DNA of 64,000 nt from Vibrio diabolicus (GTDB lineage: Bacteria > Pseudomonadota > Gammaproteobacteria > Enterobacterales > Vibrionaceae), in contig CCKK01000020.1 in NCBI GenBank assembly GCA_001048675.1, positions 62,001 to 126,000 of the forward strand, given 5' to 3'. Positions 20,852 through 30,692 of this stretch are shown piece after piece. Positions within the stretch are counted from its first letter, which is position 1, and the number at the start of each line of letters is the position of its first letter. Position numbers and translations under genes: made by a program. The notes under the pieces are model-generated. The model ran no database searches. It saw only the letters and a program-made list of their open reading frames with translations, and was not told where the DNA came from.

Positions 20852-21159
20852 GAGTATTTTCCCTGTTAGTTGTGTTTGTGGTTGTTTTTCACACAATACA
20901 TTACCCTTTATGTAATGCAATTGTTAACTTTTTTGGCTATAAATCCTTTGTAGCGTGATGGTGAACACAGAATGGAGAGTGATTGTTAAAATTTAGTTCT
21001 TGTTGCTTATTTGCTCCTTTGAGGTAGAAGATTTGTCTGATGATTAAATATGCAGCACATTGTCATTAAAATGTGCTGCACATTTGATGAGTTAAAAATG
21101 CCAAATACTATGCATTTTGTGGAGTAAAGGCCTGTTTATTTTTTATTGCAGATATGTCC
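20852..21159. other. Non-coding interval between dadA and the AGCS gene
   Basis: This 308-bp AT-rich stretch contains a 10-bp perfect inverted repeat (listed separately) and no open frame. It probably carries the AGCS promoter, so the two genes need not be one transcript. Confidence 0.5.
21051..21080. repeat. Inverted repeat TGCAGCACAT-N10-ATGTGCTGCA
   Basis: Perfect 10-bp arms lie 80 bp past the dadA stop and 200 bp before the AGCS start. There is no T tract on the dadA side, so a regulator-binding site or mRNA-stabilising hairpin fits as well as a terminator. Confidence 0.5.
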
Positions 21160-22416
21160 TTATGCATAACGGCAAAGGTTAAGCTCTGTGTCATCCATCA
21201 CTTTCGCTTTTTCACCAGCCATAATGCTCGCTAGTAATTGACCAGAACCACAAGCCATAGTCCAACCCAGAGTACCGTGTCCAGTGTTAGTAAAAAGGTT
21301 ATCGTATTTGGTCGCGCCGATAATCGGTGTGCCATCAGGCGTCATTGGTCTAAAGCCACTCCAAAACTCGGCTTGGTTAAAGTCGCCGCAGCGAGGGAAA
21401 AGATCACGGATGACCATTTCGATGGTATTTTTTCGTTTTTGCGGAAGGGAGGCATCAAACCCTGCTAATTCTGCGGTGCCCGCTACGCGAATTCTGTCAT
21501 CAAACCGAGTCATGGCGACTTTATAGGTTTCATCCATCACAGTAGATCGAGGAGAGAAGTGCTCATCTTCCATTGGGATGGTGAGCGAATAGCCTTTTAC
21601 TGGATAGACAGGAATCTCAATGTCGATTTGCTTGAGTAGCGCTGTAGAATAGCTGCCAGAGGCAACCACATATTGGTCCGCTTTAAACTGTCCTCGGTTC
21701 GTTTGGACACCCATGATCTTTTTGCCTACTGTAACCCAATTGCTTACTTCGGTGTCGAACTCGAACCTGACGCCATGGGCCTTAGCGAGCTCTGTTAGTT
21801 GTTGGCAAAACTGATAGCAATCGCCTGTTTCGTCATCTGGCAGGTGCAAGCCACCAACCAGCTTATCTTTCACCAGATCCAGTCCAGGTTCTTGTTCAAT
21901 GCAGCGTTCTACGTCCATCAACTCAAACCGAGTCCCGCTTTGCTCTAGAAGCTGCATATCCTTTTCAATGGCTTGCAGCTGTTGAGGCGTTCGAAATACT
22001 TGCAAGGTGCCGAACTGGCGACCTTGATATTCAATGGCATGTTCTTGACGTAATTGTTCCAGACACATACGACTGTGGTTAGCTATCGAAAGCATGCGAG
22101 CTTTGTTGACTTGGTAGCGAGACAGGGTGCAGTTGGCCACCATCTTACTTGCCCAACTGATCATATCGGCATTGAGGGTTGGTTTGATTTTGAGTGGAGC
22201 ATGCTCTTCCATTAACCACTTTATGGCTTTAACAGGAACACCAGGCGCAGCCCAAGGCGAAGAATAGCCGTACGAGATCTGCCCAGCATTGGCGAAACTT
22301 GTTTCCATTGCACTGCTTGGTTGACGGTCAATAACAGTAACTTGATAGCCTGCTTGAGATAAATACCAAGCAGAGGTTAAGCCGATGACGCCGCTGCCTA
22401 ATACGATGACTTCCAT
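21160..22416 (-). CDS. dadA: DadA, D-amino acid dehydrogenase small subunit
   Basis: This FAD-dependent, membrane-associated enzyme oxidises D-alanine and other D-amino acids to keto acids and passes electrons to quinone. The 418-residue protein starts with the FAD-binding motif MEVIVLGSGVIGLTSA and ends with the DAO-fold motif GHGTLGWTMACGSGQLLA. ATG 22416 is chosen; the open frame extends far upstream without family support. It is divergent from a LysR gene 106 bp away and upstream of an alanine symporter, consistent with D-alanine catabolism. Confidence 0.94.
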   Translation of the reverse strand: MEVIVLGSGVIGLTSAWYLSQAGYQVTVIDRQPSSAMETSFANAGQISYGYSSPWAAPGVPVKAIKWLMEEHAPLKIKPTLNADMISWASKMVANCTLSRYQVNKARMLSIANHSRMCLEQLRQEHAIEYQGRQFGTLQVFRTPQQLQAIEKDMQLLEQSGTRFELMDVERCIEQEPGLDLVKDKLVGGLHLPDDETGDCYQFCQQLTELAKAHGVRFEFDTEVSNWVTVGKKIMGVQTNRGQFKADQYVVASGSYSTALLKQIDIEIPVYPVKGYSLTIPMEDEHFSPRSTVMDETYKVAMTRFDDRIRVAGTAELAGFDASLPQKRKNTIEMVIRDLFPRCGDFNQAEFWSGFRPMTPDGTPIIGATKYDNLFTNTGHGTLGWTMACGSGQLLASIMAGEKAKVMDDTELNLCRYA

Positions 22417-22522
22417 TGATGTACTCCACACATTTATCTGAGTGGTTAGTTTCTTTTCTTTACCTTTTGTTAACAATCGATATAAATTACATACAGCGTT
22501 TAGAAAAACTATAGGCTCAAGG

Positions 22523-23440
22523 ATGAGAAGTAATTTAATAAGTGGCTTGTGTCTGTTTAGCCAAGTCGCGGAACACAGCAGCTTTACTGGCGCGGCTAAG
22601 TTTTTGCACCTCACTACGGGAGCCGTGAGCCAACAAATTATTCATTTGGAAGAGTTATTAGGTTTTACTTTATTTGAACGCCATTCCCGCGGTATTCGTT
22701 TAACCGCTAAAGGCACTCAGTTACACCAAGCAACGCAGTTTCACTTTTCTGAGCTGAGCAAACTGCTTGATGAGCTCAAAGTAGAAAAGCACACCAATGA
22801 GATCCGCTTAAAATTAACGCCTTCTTTTGCTTTTAAATGGTTAGTCCCAAAGCTGGAAAGTTTTCATCACGAGAACCCGGATATCCAAGTACAAATCTTC
22901 GCGGAAGGTGCGTTGGTAAATAGTGAGATAAAAGACTATGACGTCGCAATTGACTATGGCCTTCATCCTTATAGAAATGCTAACGCGGAGCTGATTTTGG
23001 ATGAGCAACTGCTGCCCGTAATGAGTCCGAAGTACCTTGAGGATCATGGTTGGCTAAAAGTGCCTTTTGATGAACAAGAATCCTCAATGTCAGTGAAGAA
23101 ATGGCAGGAGGCGACGCTACTACACGATGCGATGCCATGGGAAAAAGCGACGCGTGACTATGAGTGGCTATATTGGGCGTCAGCAATGGGATTAGACTTT
23201 AAAACCGATGTTGGACACTTTTTCAATAGAACGGATATGGCGATGTCTGCGGCGGAAGCAGGAGTTGGGATTGCGATGGCACGAATGGCACTGATTGAGG
23301 ATGAATTGACGACAGAGCGTTTAGTTTCTCCCTTTCAGCCGGTTCCAGCCAATGCAGGGTACTACTTGATCATGAACACACGAAGCCAGTCCACAAACAA
23401 GTTTCGTACTTGGTTATTACAGGAAGTGGCGAACAAATAG
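22523..23440 (+). CDS. LysR-family regulator, divergent from dadA
   Basis: This 305-residue transcription factor has an N-terminal winged helix (about 5-65, with SSFTGAAKFLHLTTGAVSQQ) and a periplasmic-binding-like effector domain of the GcvA/AmpR subgroup. The divergent arrangement with dadA makes dadA its likely target, with a D-amino acid or alanine as a plausible effector (inference). The start is ATG 22523 by family alignment; AAGG abuts it, so an upstream start is possible. Confidence 0.88.
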   Translation: MRSNLISGLCLFSQVAEHSSFTGAAKFLHLTTGAVSQQIIHLEELLGFTLFERHSRGIRLTAKGTQLHQATQFHFSELSKLLDELKVEKHTNEIRLKLTPSFAFKWLVPKLESFHHENPDIQVQIFAEGALVNSEIKDYDVAIDYGLHPYRNANAELILDEQLLPVMSPKYLEDHGWLKVPFDEQESSMSVKKWQEATLLHDAMPWEKATRDYEWLYWASAMGLDFKTDVGHFFNRTDMAMSAAEAGVGIAMARMALIEDELTTERLVSPFQPVPANAGYYLIMNTRSQSTNKFRTWLLQEVANK

Positions 23441-23465
23441 ATATAGTACTTGGTGAGTCAGATAG

Positions 23466-23500
23466 AAAACACCGCCTCGATGACGGCGGTGTTTTATTTT
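23466..23500. terminator. Bidirectional terminator between convergent genes
   Basis: An 11-bp perfect stem (23466-23476 with 23485-23495) starts in AAAA and ends in TTTTATTTT. It serves the LysR gene on + and the amidohydrolase gene on -. Confidence 0.9.
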
Positions 23501-23503
23501 GGA

Positions 23504-25249
23504 TTACTGTCGTTGATAAACCGACTCGCCTCGGCTGATGGTTTCTTCCACGTTTAGGTCTTTTAGCGCATTAGGTTCAATCTTCATCGGGTTGTTATCG
23601 AGGATGATTAAATCCGCATTTTTGCCCACTTCGATAGAACCTTTATACGACTCCTCAAAGTGTTGGTAAGCCGGCCAAATCGTCATGGCTTGCAGTGCGG
23701 TATACGTGTCAACACGCTGATCTGGCCCCAGTACTTTATCGGTTCTGGTGGTGCGATTGACGGTCGCATCCAATACTCGGAATGAACTTGGCAGCGCCAC
23801 AGGTGCGTCATGGTGTGTACTGAATTTTAACCCCGCCTTTCTCACCGCTTGAGTTGGTGAAATGAAATCGGCACGAGGATGGCCGAGTACCGAGTCCACA
23901 TGCCAGTCACCCCAATAGAAAGTATGCATTGGGAATAGAGAAGGGAAGATGCCTTGCGCAGCTAAGCGATCCACTTGGTCTTGGCGCATGGTTTGGCCGT
24001 GAATGAGTACAGGTCGGCGGTCTTGCTTTCCTAGCTTTTCATTTGCTTTGGTTACCGCATTGATAAATTGCTCGATCGCAGCGTCACCATTGGCATGCGT
24101 CAGCACTTGCCATTCATTTTTAAAGGCCGTGTCTACGTAATCGTAAGCTTGTTGATCTTCAAAGGTTGGGTAGCCAGCGTAGTCTTTATCTTGTCCATGT
24201 GGAGGGTGGAAGTAAGGCTGACTTAGCCATGCCGTTTTACCTTGTGGAGAGCCATCAAAGTTCAGCTTTACGCCACCGATGCGGAAATGGTTTGTGTACT
24301 CTGGCGTGTTGTATTCCGAGTCCATAAAATCGCTGCTCGATACCATATCGGCGTACGCAACCAAGTCGATCATCAACTTGTCGTTTTTCGACGCGCGTTT
24401 CATCGCTTCATAACCTTCTGATGTTGCTCGTCCTTCTTGAGCCGTGGTATAGCCATATTTCGCGTACATACCTTGCGAGGCTTCTAACATGCGATCTTGA
24501 AGTTCAGAATCAATCAACTTATTGAGGTTGAACAGCATTGCAAAGTGCGCGTTTTCTTCTAGAACACCATTTGGTTCTTGGCTGTTTTCCATTCGGCGGA
24601 TAATGCCACCTTTTGGATCTTCCGATTCTGCCGTGATACCTGCTAGCTCTAACGCTTTACTGTTCGCGACACTCAAATGCCCCGAAGTGTGGATGATTAA
24701 TACAGGCTTATCTGTGCTGACTTTATCGAGAGCCGCTTTGGTAGGGTAGTAATCCAGTTGGGCGTCGTCGTAACCAAAACCTAAAATCCAACCCGTTTTC
24801 TCAATGAATAGGCGTTGCGTATCATTGTTCGCGGCATTTTTTAGAGTTTCGATGATTTTCGCCACGGTATCGGCTTCGCCATCAGGAGATGGCAGCACGT
24901 TTGCGATCATGGCTTGTAGACCAACGCCATACACATGACTGTGTGGATCAACAAAGCCAGGCAACATAGTTTTGCCTTTTAAGTCGACCAACTGTGTTTT
25001 ACCGAACTTGTGTTCCATCGCTCCATCTTTGCTGCCGACATAAATGATTTTCTCGCCTAATGTCGCGACGGCTTCGGCGTACTCTGGCTTATCGCCAGCC
25101 ATGGTTAGGATGTCGCCACCATAATAAATTTTGTCTGCGGCGGTTACTTTTAGCGGCTCGACGACGGCTTCTGCTTCTTTCGCTTCTTCAGAAAAACACC
25201 CCGTTAAAGCAAGCCCCGATAGGGCAATGGGGATCCAGTTTTTGTTCAT
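23504..25249 (-). CDS. Lipoprotein amidohydrolase (YtcJ/AmdO3-like)
   Basis: This 581-residue metal-dependent hydrolase of the amidohydrolase-3 group is probably anchored to the outer membrane. It has a lipobox (ALTGC, Cys18), the metal-binding PGFVDPHSH motif, VLTHANGDAAI, and the late HHDAP motif typical of YtcJ-like proteins. The substrate is not predictable; family members cleave N-acyl or cyclic amides. It is convergent with the LysR gene and divergent from the MetY-like gene 289 bp away. Confidence 0.85.
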   Translation of the reverse strand: MNKNWIPIALSGLALTGCFSEEAKEAEAVVEPLKVTAADKIYYGGDILTMAGDKPEYAEAVATLGEKIIYVGSKDGAMEHKFGKTQLVDLKGKTMLPGFVDPHSHVYGVGLQAMIANVLPSPDGEADTVAKIIETLKNAANNDTQRLFIEKTGWILGFGYDDAQLDYYPTKAALDKVSTDKPVLIIHTSGHLSVANSKALELAGITAESEDPKGGIIRRMENSQEPNGVLEENAHFAMLFNLNKLIDSELQDRMLEASQGMYAKYGYTTAQEGRATSEGYEAMKRASKNDKLMIDLVAYADMVSSSDFMDSEYNTPEYTNHFRIGGVKLNFDGSPQGKTAWLSQPYFHPPHGQDKDYAGYPTFEDQQAYDYVDTAFKNEWQVLTHANGDAAIEQFINAVTKANEKLGKQDRRPVLIHGQTMRQDQVDRLAAQGIFPSLFPMHTFYWGDWHVDSVLGHPRADFISPTQAVRKAGLKFSTHHDAPVALPSSFRVLDATVNRTTRTDKVLGPDQRVDTYTALQAMTIWPAYQHFEESYKGSIEVGKNADLIILDNNPMKIEPNALKDLNVEETISRGESVYQRQ

Positions 25250-25538
25250 CGGTCATCTCCATACAGAGTAAGTTTTTTGCCTATTGCTCCCATCTCAATG
25301 AGTTTGAGAACTCAATAGGTCACATTCACTTTAGTTCATATTGAAGGAGGATTATCAACAAGATTAAAGACTTTCAATCAAGCGCAAGTTATACCTATCG
25401 ATGAATATCAAAAATGTTACCTTTTCCCATTTCATAAACGTTTCTGGACTTGGGCAATGTGACCCATAACGAGGTTCTGTGGTTAAAAAGTCGGCATGAT
25501 AAGTCCACGATTTATCTCGATGACGCTCAAGGAAGAAC

Positions 25539-26807
25539 ATGAAAGACGAAACGCTATCCATCCATTTTGGTTACGAAACTGACCCTACCACTAAATCTGT
25601 CGCGACACCGATTTATCAAACGGTCGCGTACGAGTTTGATAACGCGCAGCACGGCGCTGATCTGTTTAACTTGGAAGTGCCGGGTAATATCTACACTCGC
25701 ATCATGAATCCGACTAACGATGTTCTGGAAAAACGCATGGCGGCGTTAGAAGGCGGCATTGCTGGATTGGTCGTGAGTGCGGGGAGTGCAGCGATTAACT
25801 ATGCGGTTCTGACCTTAGCGCAAGCAGGCGATAACATCGTTTCTACGCCGCAACTTTATGGCGGTACTTACACCTTGTTTGCGCACATGCTGCCAAATCA
25901 AGGTATTCAAGTGAAGTTTGCCAAAGATGACAAGCCAGAAAGTTTGGCCGAGTTAATTGATGAAAATACCAAAGCGGTGTACTGCGAGAGCATAGGTAAC
26001 CCTGCGGGTAATATCATTGATTTAGAACGTGTGGCGGAGCTTGCTCACGCACAAGGTGTGCCTGTGATTGTGGATAACACCGTCGCGACGCCAGTGCTGT
26101 GCAAACCCATCGAGTTCGGTGCGGATATCGTAGTTCACTCTCTCACTAAATACGTTGGTGGGCATGGCACCACATTGGGTGGCGTGATTGTGGATTCCGG
26201 TAAATTCCCTTGGGCGCAGCACAAAGGCCGCTTTCCCGTTTTCAACCAACCAGAACCTTCGTACCACGGCGTGGTGTATACCGAAGCGTTTGGTGAGGCG
26301 GCATTTATCGGGCGCGCGCGTACCGTACCATTGCGTAATACCGGTTCGGCATTATCACCGATGAATGCATTTATGCTTATGCAAGGGCTAGAAACGTTAC
26401 CGCTGCGTATGGAACGCCATACTGAGAATGCTCTCAAAGTGGCTGAATTCTTGGAACAGCATGACAAAGTCAGTTGGGTGAGTTACGCCGGCTTGCCAAG
26501 TTCAGCACACTTCAACCTCGCCGAAAAATACATGAAAGGTAAGCCTTCTGCGATTTTGTCGTTTGGTTTAAAAGACGGTTATGAAGCCGGAGTGCGCTTT
26601 TATGACGCTCTGAAAATCTTTAAGCGTTTGGTGAACATTGGCGATGCAAAATCATTGGCTTGTCATCCAGCATCGACGACTCATCGTCAGTTGAGCGAAG
26701 CAGAACAAAAACAAGCTGGTGTGTCACCAGAGATGATTCGTTTATCTGTGGGTATTGAGCATATTGACGATATCCTAGCCGATTTAGAACAGGCACTAAA
26801 CGCGTAA
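25539..26807 (+). CDS. O-acetylhomoserine sulfhydrylase-like PLP enzyme (MetY family)
   Basis: This 422-residue enzyme belongs to the Cys/Met-metabolism PLP family. The Schiff-base lysine is K204 in HSLTKYVGGHG. The long GHGTTLGGVIVDSGKFPW region and the overall length of about 420 residues favour O-acetylhomoserine sulfhydrylase over cystathionine synthase or methionine gamma-lyase (usually about 390). CAAGGAAG lies just upstream of ATG 25539. No MetJ box was seen in front of it. It is followed by a terminator, then an aminotransferase gene. The assignment within the family is uncertain. Confidence 0.85.
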   Translation: MKDETLSIHFGYETDPTTKSVATPIYQTVAYEFDNAQHGADLFNLEVPGNIYTRIMNPTNDVLEKRMAALEGGIAGLVVSAGSAAINYAVLTLAQAGDNIVSTPQLYGGTYTLFAHMLPNQGIQVKFAKDDKPESLAELIDENTKAVYCESIGNPAGNIIDLERVAELAHAQGVPVIVDNTVATPVLCKPIEFGADIVVHSLTKYVGGHGTTLGGVIVDSGKFPWAQHKGRFPVFNQPEPSYHGVVYTEAFGEAAFIGRARTVPLRNTGSALSPMNAFMLMQGLETLPLRMERHTENALKVAEFLEQHDKVSWVSYAGLPSSAHFNLAEKYMKGKPSAILSFGLKDGYEAGVRFYDALKIFKRLVNIGDAKSLACHPASTTHRQLSEAEQKQAGVSPEMIRLSVGIEHIDDILADLEQALNA

Positions 26808-26840
26808 AACGATTCTTTTTTTTAGCTTTTGGTTACCCAT

Positions 26841-26872
26841 AGGCCAGCCTTTAAAAAAGCTGGCCTTTATTT
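26841..26872 (+). terminator. Rho-independent terminator after the MetY-like gene
   Basis: An 8-bp stem (26841-26848 with 26859-26866) is followed by TTATTTG. It separates the gene from the aminotransferase-BKACE pair. Confidence 0.8.
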
Positions 26873-27016
26873 GTTTTATTGTTTAAATATCAAAGACTTT
26901 ATTGTTTTTGGGTTTTGGTATTCCAAAAGCTCATGGTGGGTGAAATTTATTCCCTTGTCGCGTTTGGGTTTGTTCCTGATGATATGTGCAAATCTTATAC
27001 ATTGGAAGGGACTCAA

Positions 27017-28348
27017 ATGTCTTACGTATTTCACCGTCATTGCCATGCCACGCTGCCAATCATCGATAAAGGTGAAGGTGTTTATCTATTCGATAAGCAT
27101 GGAAAGCAGTATCTCGATGCTTGTGGTGGTGCTGCGGTATCAAACCTTGGCCACAGTCATCAAGCCGTTAAAAAAGCCATGTTGGAACAGCTCGAGAGAG
27201 TGCCGTTTGCTCATACTGGATTTTTTACTAGTGACAGCAGTGAGCGACTAGCGGAATTGATTTGTCAGCATATGCCTGAGCAGTTCAACCATGTGTATTT
27301 AGTCAGTGGCGGATCAGAAGCGGTGGAGTCGGCACTAAAAATGGCGCGGCAGTATTTTGTGGAATCAGGTAAGCCAGAGAAAAAGCAATTCATCGCGCGT
27401 CAGCAAAGTTATCACGGCAATACGTTGGGAGCTCTGGCGGTCGGTGGTAATGAATGGCGACGTGAACCGTTCAAACCCATCTTGCATCCGAGCCATCACA
27501 TTGCCCCTTGCTATGCTTATCGGTATCAGCAGACTCATGAGTCGGAATTGGATTACTCATTACGAACGGCGAATGAACTTGAGGCAAAAATTCTTGAGTT
27601 GGGGGCTGAGAATGTAATGGCTTTTGTCGCCGAGCCTATTGTGGGAGCCACCGCTGGAGCTGTACCTGCGACTCAAGGTTACTTTAAACGTATTCGCGAA
27701 ATATGCGACCAATACGATGTGTTATTGATCTTGGATGAAGTCATGTGTGGCGTTGGGCGCAGTGGCAGTTTTTTTGCGTTTGAGCAAGAAGAGGCAGAGC
27801 CCGATCTGGTTTGCATGGCTAAAGGGCTTGGTGCGGGTTATCAACCTATTGGCGCGGTGGTTGCGAATGATCGAGTCTATCAAGCTATTGCTGATGGAAG
27901 CGGTTTTTTCCAACACGGTCATACTTTTATGGCGCACCCTGTGGCGTGCGCTGCCGCCGTGGCAACCATTGAAACCATCTTCCAAGATGATTTATTAACA
28001 GCGGTGAATCAGCAAAGTGTTTTGCTGCGTAAAGAGCTTACTTCTGCATTGGCCCATTTACCATACATTGGCGACATTCGTGGTAAAGGCTTGTTTTTGG
28101 GCATTGAGTTGGTGGCGGATAAAGAAAGCAAGGCGCCTCTGAGTAAAGCCACATTGGCAGACAAACGCATCAAACAGCGAGCAATGGAAAATGGCTTAAT
28201 GTGCTATCCAATGGGCGGAACGATTGATGGCGTTAATGGGCACCATATTTTGCTCGCACCGCCATTCATTATTCAGTCTCATCATATTGATGAACTAGTC
28301 GGTAAACTCTCACTGACGTTAAAAGAGGTGGCGGAGACATGGAAGTAG
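27017..28348 (+). CDS. Class III PLP aminotransferase
   Basis: This 443-residue omega-amino-acid or diamine transaminase has the signature ILDEVMCGVGRSGSFFAFE (D240) and the PLP lysine K269 in CMAKGLGAGY. ATG 27017 has GGAAGGG at 27004-27010; the longer open frame from 26879 is not supported. It overlaps the next gene (BKACE) by 10 bp, so the two are translationally coupled and probably act in one pathway, the aminotransferase making a keto acid that the second enzyme may cleave (inference). Confidence 0.9.
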   Translation: MSYVFHRHCHATLPIIDKGEGVYLFDKHGKQYLDACGGAAVSNLGHSHQAVKKAMLEQLERVPFAHTGFFTSDSSERLAELICQHMPEQFNHVYLVSGGSEAVESALKMARQYFVESGKPEKKQFIARQQSYHGNTLGALAVGGNEWRREPFKPILHPSHHIAPCYAYRYQQTHESELDYSLRTANELEAKILELGAENVMAFVAEPIVGATAGAVPATQGYFKRIREICDQYDVLLILDEVMCGVGRSGSFFAFEQEEAEPDLVCMAKGLGAGYQPIGAVVANDRVYQAIADGSGFFQHGHTFMAHPVACAAAVATIETIFQDDLLTAVNQQSVLLRKELTSALAHLPYIGDIRGKGLFLGIELVADKESKAPLSKATLADKRIKQRAMENGLMCYPMGGTIDGVNGHHILLAPPFIIQSHHIDELVGKLSLTLKEVAETWK

Positions 28349-29178
28349 CAAACCAATATTTGCGAGAACCTATCGCTATTATCGTGGCTCCAAACGGCGC
28401 AAGAAAAACCAAGCACGATCACGTCAACTTACCCATGACAACAGACGAACTGGTTGCAGAGGCTATCGCTTGTCAAACAGCAGGGGCTGCCATGATCCAT
28501 TTGCATGCTAGGGACGCTAACGGACGTCATTCACTAGACATCGACGACAACATGGCAATTTACCATGCCGTGAAAGAAGCGGTGGGAGAAACCATGATGG
28601 TTCAGCTCACCACTGAGGCGGTGGGCTTGTATTCTCCGGCACAACAGATGGCGTTAGTTAAAGCAGTGAAACCAGAAGCGGCTTCTTTCGCATTGAGGGA
28701 ATTAATCCCCGATCGCGCAAGTGAGAAAGAAGGGCATGCCTTTTTCCATTGGGTGTCTGAAAACAACATCGTGAGCCAAATTATTCTCTACGATGCAACC
28801 GACATTGAGCGTTATTTTCAACTGCGTGATGCGGGCGTGTTACCTAAAACGCATCAGCATGCATTAGTGGTGTTAGGGCGTTATCACCAAGCTCAACAGT
28901 CTTCGCCATGGGATTTACGAGGTTTGAATTTGGCGCGTTTTGTCGAGGAAGAAATTCGATGTGCCATTTGTGCTTTTGGCGAGCGAGAGCAAGACTGTTT
29001 AGCGAGTGCGATGTTACTTGGATTCGATGTGAGAGTGGGGTTTGAGAATAACCACGTCGATGTGGCAGGCGAGTTAGCAATCAGTAATGCGGCTCAGGTG
29101 GAAGCTCTACGCGATGTGGCGCATTGCTTCGCGATTCCTTTACACAGTGCGCAAAGTTTGCGTTCAGTTTTGAAGTAA
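28339..29178 (+). CDS. Beta-keto acid cleavage enzyme (BKACE, DUF849 family)
   Basis: BKACE enzymes react a beta-keto acid with acetyl-CoA to give acetoacetate and a shorter CoA ester, using zinc. This 279-residue protein shows the metal ligands H54 and H56 in MIHLHARD and a late GFENN motif with the third ligand Glu. The substrate class within BKACE cannot be told from sequence. It overlaps the aminotransferase gene by 10 bp and ends at a bidirectional terminator shared with the metT-like gene. Confidence 0.9.
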   Translation: MEVANQYLREPIAIIVAPNGARKTKHDHVNLPMTTDELVAEAIACQTAGAAMIHLHARDANGRHSLDIDDNMAIYHAVKEAVGETMMVQLTTEAVGLYSPAQQMALVKAVKPEAASFALRELIPDRASEKEGHAFFHWVSENNIVSQIILYDATDIERYFQLRDAGVLPKTHQHALVVLGRYHQAQQSSPWDLRGLNLARFVEEEIRCAICAFGEREQDCLASAMLLGFDVRVGFENNHVDVAGELAISNAAQVEALRDVAHCFAIPLHSAQSLRSVLK

Positions 29179-29213
29179 ATCTGTTCGCGGCAAGGAAAAT
29201 AAAGAAGAAAGTA

Positions 29214-29240
29214 AAAAGGCTCCATCGGAGCCTTTTCGGT
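29214..29240. terminator. Bidirectional terminator between BKACE and the metT-like gene
   Basis: A 10-bp perfect stem (29214-29223 with 29227-29236) with A on one side and T on the other lies between the convergent stops. Confidence 0.85.
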
Positions 29241-29248
29241 ATTTGTCG

Positions 29249-30616
29249 TTAGTTTTCAGTTTGCGCTACAGGTTGACGAGCGGGATGTTTGATAAACACC
29301 GCGACAACAGCCGCTATCGCTAATGCAAAACAGTAGTAAGAATTAGCAACCACTTCAAGTGGCGATAGGTTGAATACGGAGCCTAGCAGCAGTACTTGAG
29401 CTCCGTAAGGCAACACGCCTTGCACCACGCATGAGAAAATGTCTAACAAGCTTGCTGAGCGGCGAGGAGAGACATTATTCTCTTCCGCCAGTTGGCGAGC
29501 AACGCTGCCCGATACAATGATGGCTACGGTGTTGTTTGCCGTACAGCCATTGACCATCGACACCAAGCCTGCGATACCTAGCTCACTCGCGCGGCTGTTG
29601 GCATGCTTAGAGTGGCTAGAGCCAAACGCGTGGATAAGGCTACTAACGAAATTGGTTAGAAAAGCAAGACCACCTTGGCGACGCATCAGTTCACTCAAAC
29701 CACCAATTAGCATGGACAACAAGAAGATCTCTTGCATGTTACCAAAGCCTTTGTAAACGTCTTGGGCTAGATTAGTCAGTCCGTAATTGTCAATCGATGC
29801 CAAGCTCACGCCGCCAGCCAAAAGGATACCAATCGACAGAACCACAAACACATTCACACCAGATACCGCTAGGATCAAAATAGTGATGTACGGCAAGACT
29901 TTTAGCCACTCAATATCGCCAGTTGCAGGCACTTGAGTCGCTGTACTGTTGAAAGCGAACACTGCAATCGCGATCAACGCCGCAGGTAAAGCAATACGAA
30001 TGTTCTCTTTAAACTTGTCTTTCATCTCACAACCTTGAGAGCGTGTCGCCGCGATGGTGGTGTCAGAGATGATAGAAAGGTTATCACCAAACATAGCGCC
30101 GCTCAGCACAACGCCTGCGGTTAACGGTAAGCTCATTCCTGCTGATTCAGCAATGCCTAACGCTACGGGGGCAACGGCTGCGATGGTACCCATCGAAGTG
30201 CCCATTGCTGTTGCGATAAAAGCAGAAATCAGAAAAATGCCCGGTAAAATCATGCTGGTTGGAATTGCGGATAAACCAAGGTTCACCGTTGCATCAACAC
30301 CGCCAGAGGCTTTTGCTACCGCAGCAAAGGCACCAGCAAGCAGATAGATCATACACATTGCGATGATGTCTGGGTGGCCAACACCACGCATGAAGTGTTC
30401 GATTGAGCGGTTAAGTTTCTCTTTACTTAAAAGAAACGCAATGATGATGGCTGGTAATACCGCGATGGGTGCAGGCAGCTGGTAGAAGGCAAATTCAACG
30501 CCTTGCAAAGATAAGTAAGTGCCTACGCCAATAAACAGCGCAAGGAATACAATCAATGGGATCAGTGCGACCGCAGAAGGTGCAACTGTTTTAGTTGTTT
30601 GTTGGGAACCGGACAT
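29249..30616 (-). CDS. metT: NhaC-family transporter, candidate methionine transporter MetT
   Basis: This polytopic membrane protein of 455 residues has NhaC-superfamily signatures (TAMGTSMGTIAAVAPVALGIA and MFGDNLSIISDTTIAATRSQGC). Family membership alone would suggest Na+/H+ exchange. However, a MetJ-type operator lies 60-76 bp upstream of ATG 30616, and comparative genomics has assigned NhaC-type proteins under methionine control as MetT, a methionine transporter. I therefore infer methionine uptake. The longer frame to 30679 would run up to the operator and is not used. Confidence 0.75.
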   Translation of the reverse strand: MSGSQQTTKTVAPSAVALIPLIVFLALFIGVGTYLSLQGVEFAFYQLPAPIAVLPAIIIAFLLSKEKLNRSIEHFMRGVGHPDIIAMCMIYLLAGAFAAVAKASGGVDATVNLGLSAIPTSMILPGIFLISAFIATAMGTSMGTIAAVAPVALGIAESAGMSLPLTAGVVLSGAMFGDNLSIISDTTIAATRSQGCEMKDKFKENIRIALPAALIAIAVFAFNSTATQVPATGDIEWLKVLPYITILILAVSGVNVFVVLSIGILLAGGVSLASIDNYGLTNLAQDVYKGFGNMQEIFLLSMLIGGLSELMRRQGGLAFLTNFVSSLIHAFGSSHSKHANSRASELGIAGLVSMVNGCTANNTVAIIVSGSVARQLAEENNVSPRRSASLLDIFSCVVQGVLPYGAQVLLLGSVFNLSPLEVVANSYYCFALAIAAVVAVFIKHPARQPVAQTEN

Positions 30617-30676
30617 GTAAACGACAATGTTAATAATAAGAGAGAAGAGCAGACTAATATCACATTTACGCATTGT

Positions 30677-30692
30677 CAACGTCTAGACGTCT
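30677..30692 (-). promoter_or_regulatory. MetJ operator (tandem met boxes)
   Basis: A perfect met box AGACGTCT (30685-30692) is joined directly to a second box matching 6 of 8 bases (30677-30684). A third, weaker 8-mer (30693-30700, 5 of 8) may extend the array. It lies just upstream of the metT-like gene and predicts repression by MetJ with S-adenosylmethionine. Confidence 0.8.

Noticed and set aside
26829..27251. 140-codon + frame overlapping the aminotransferase gene
   Set aside because: It lies mostly inside the real gene in another frame, and its residues look like a frame shadow rather than a protein.
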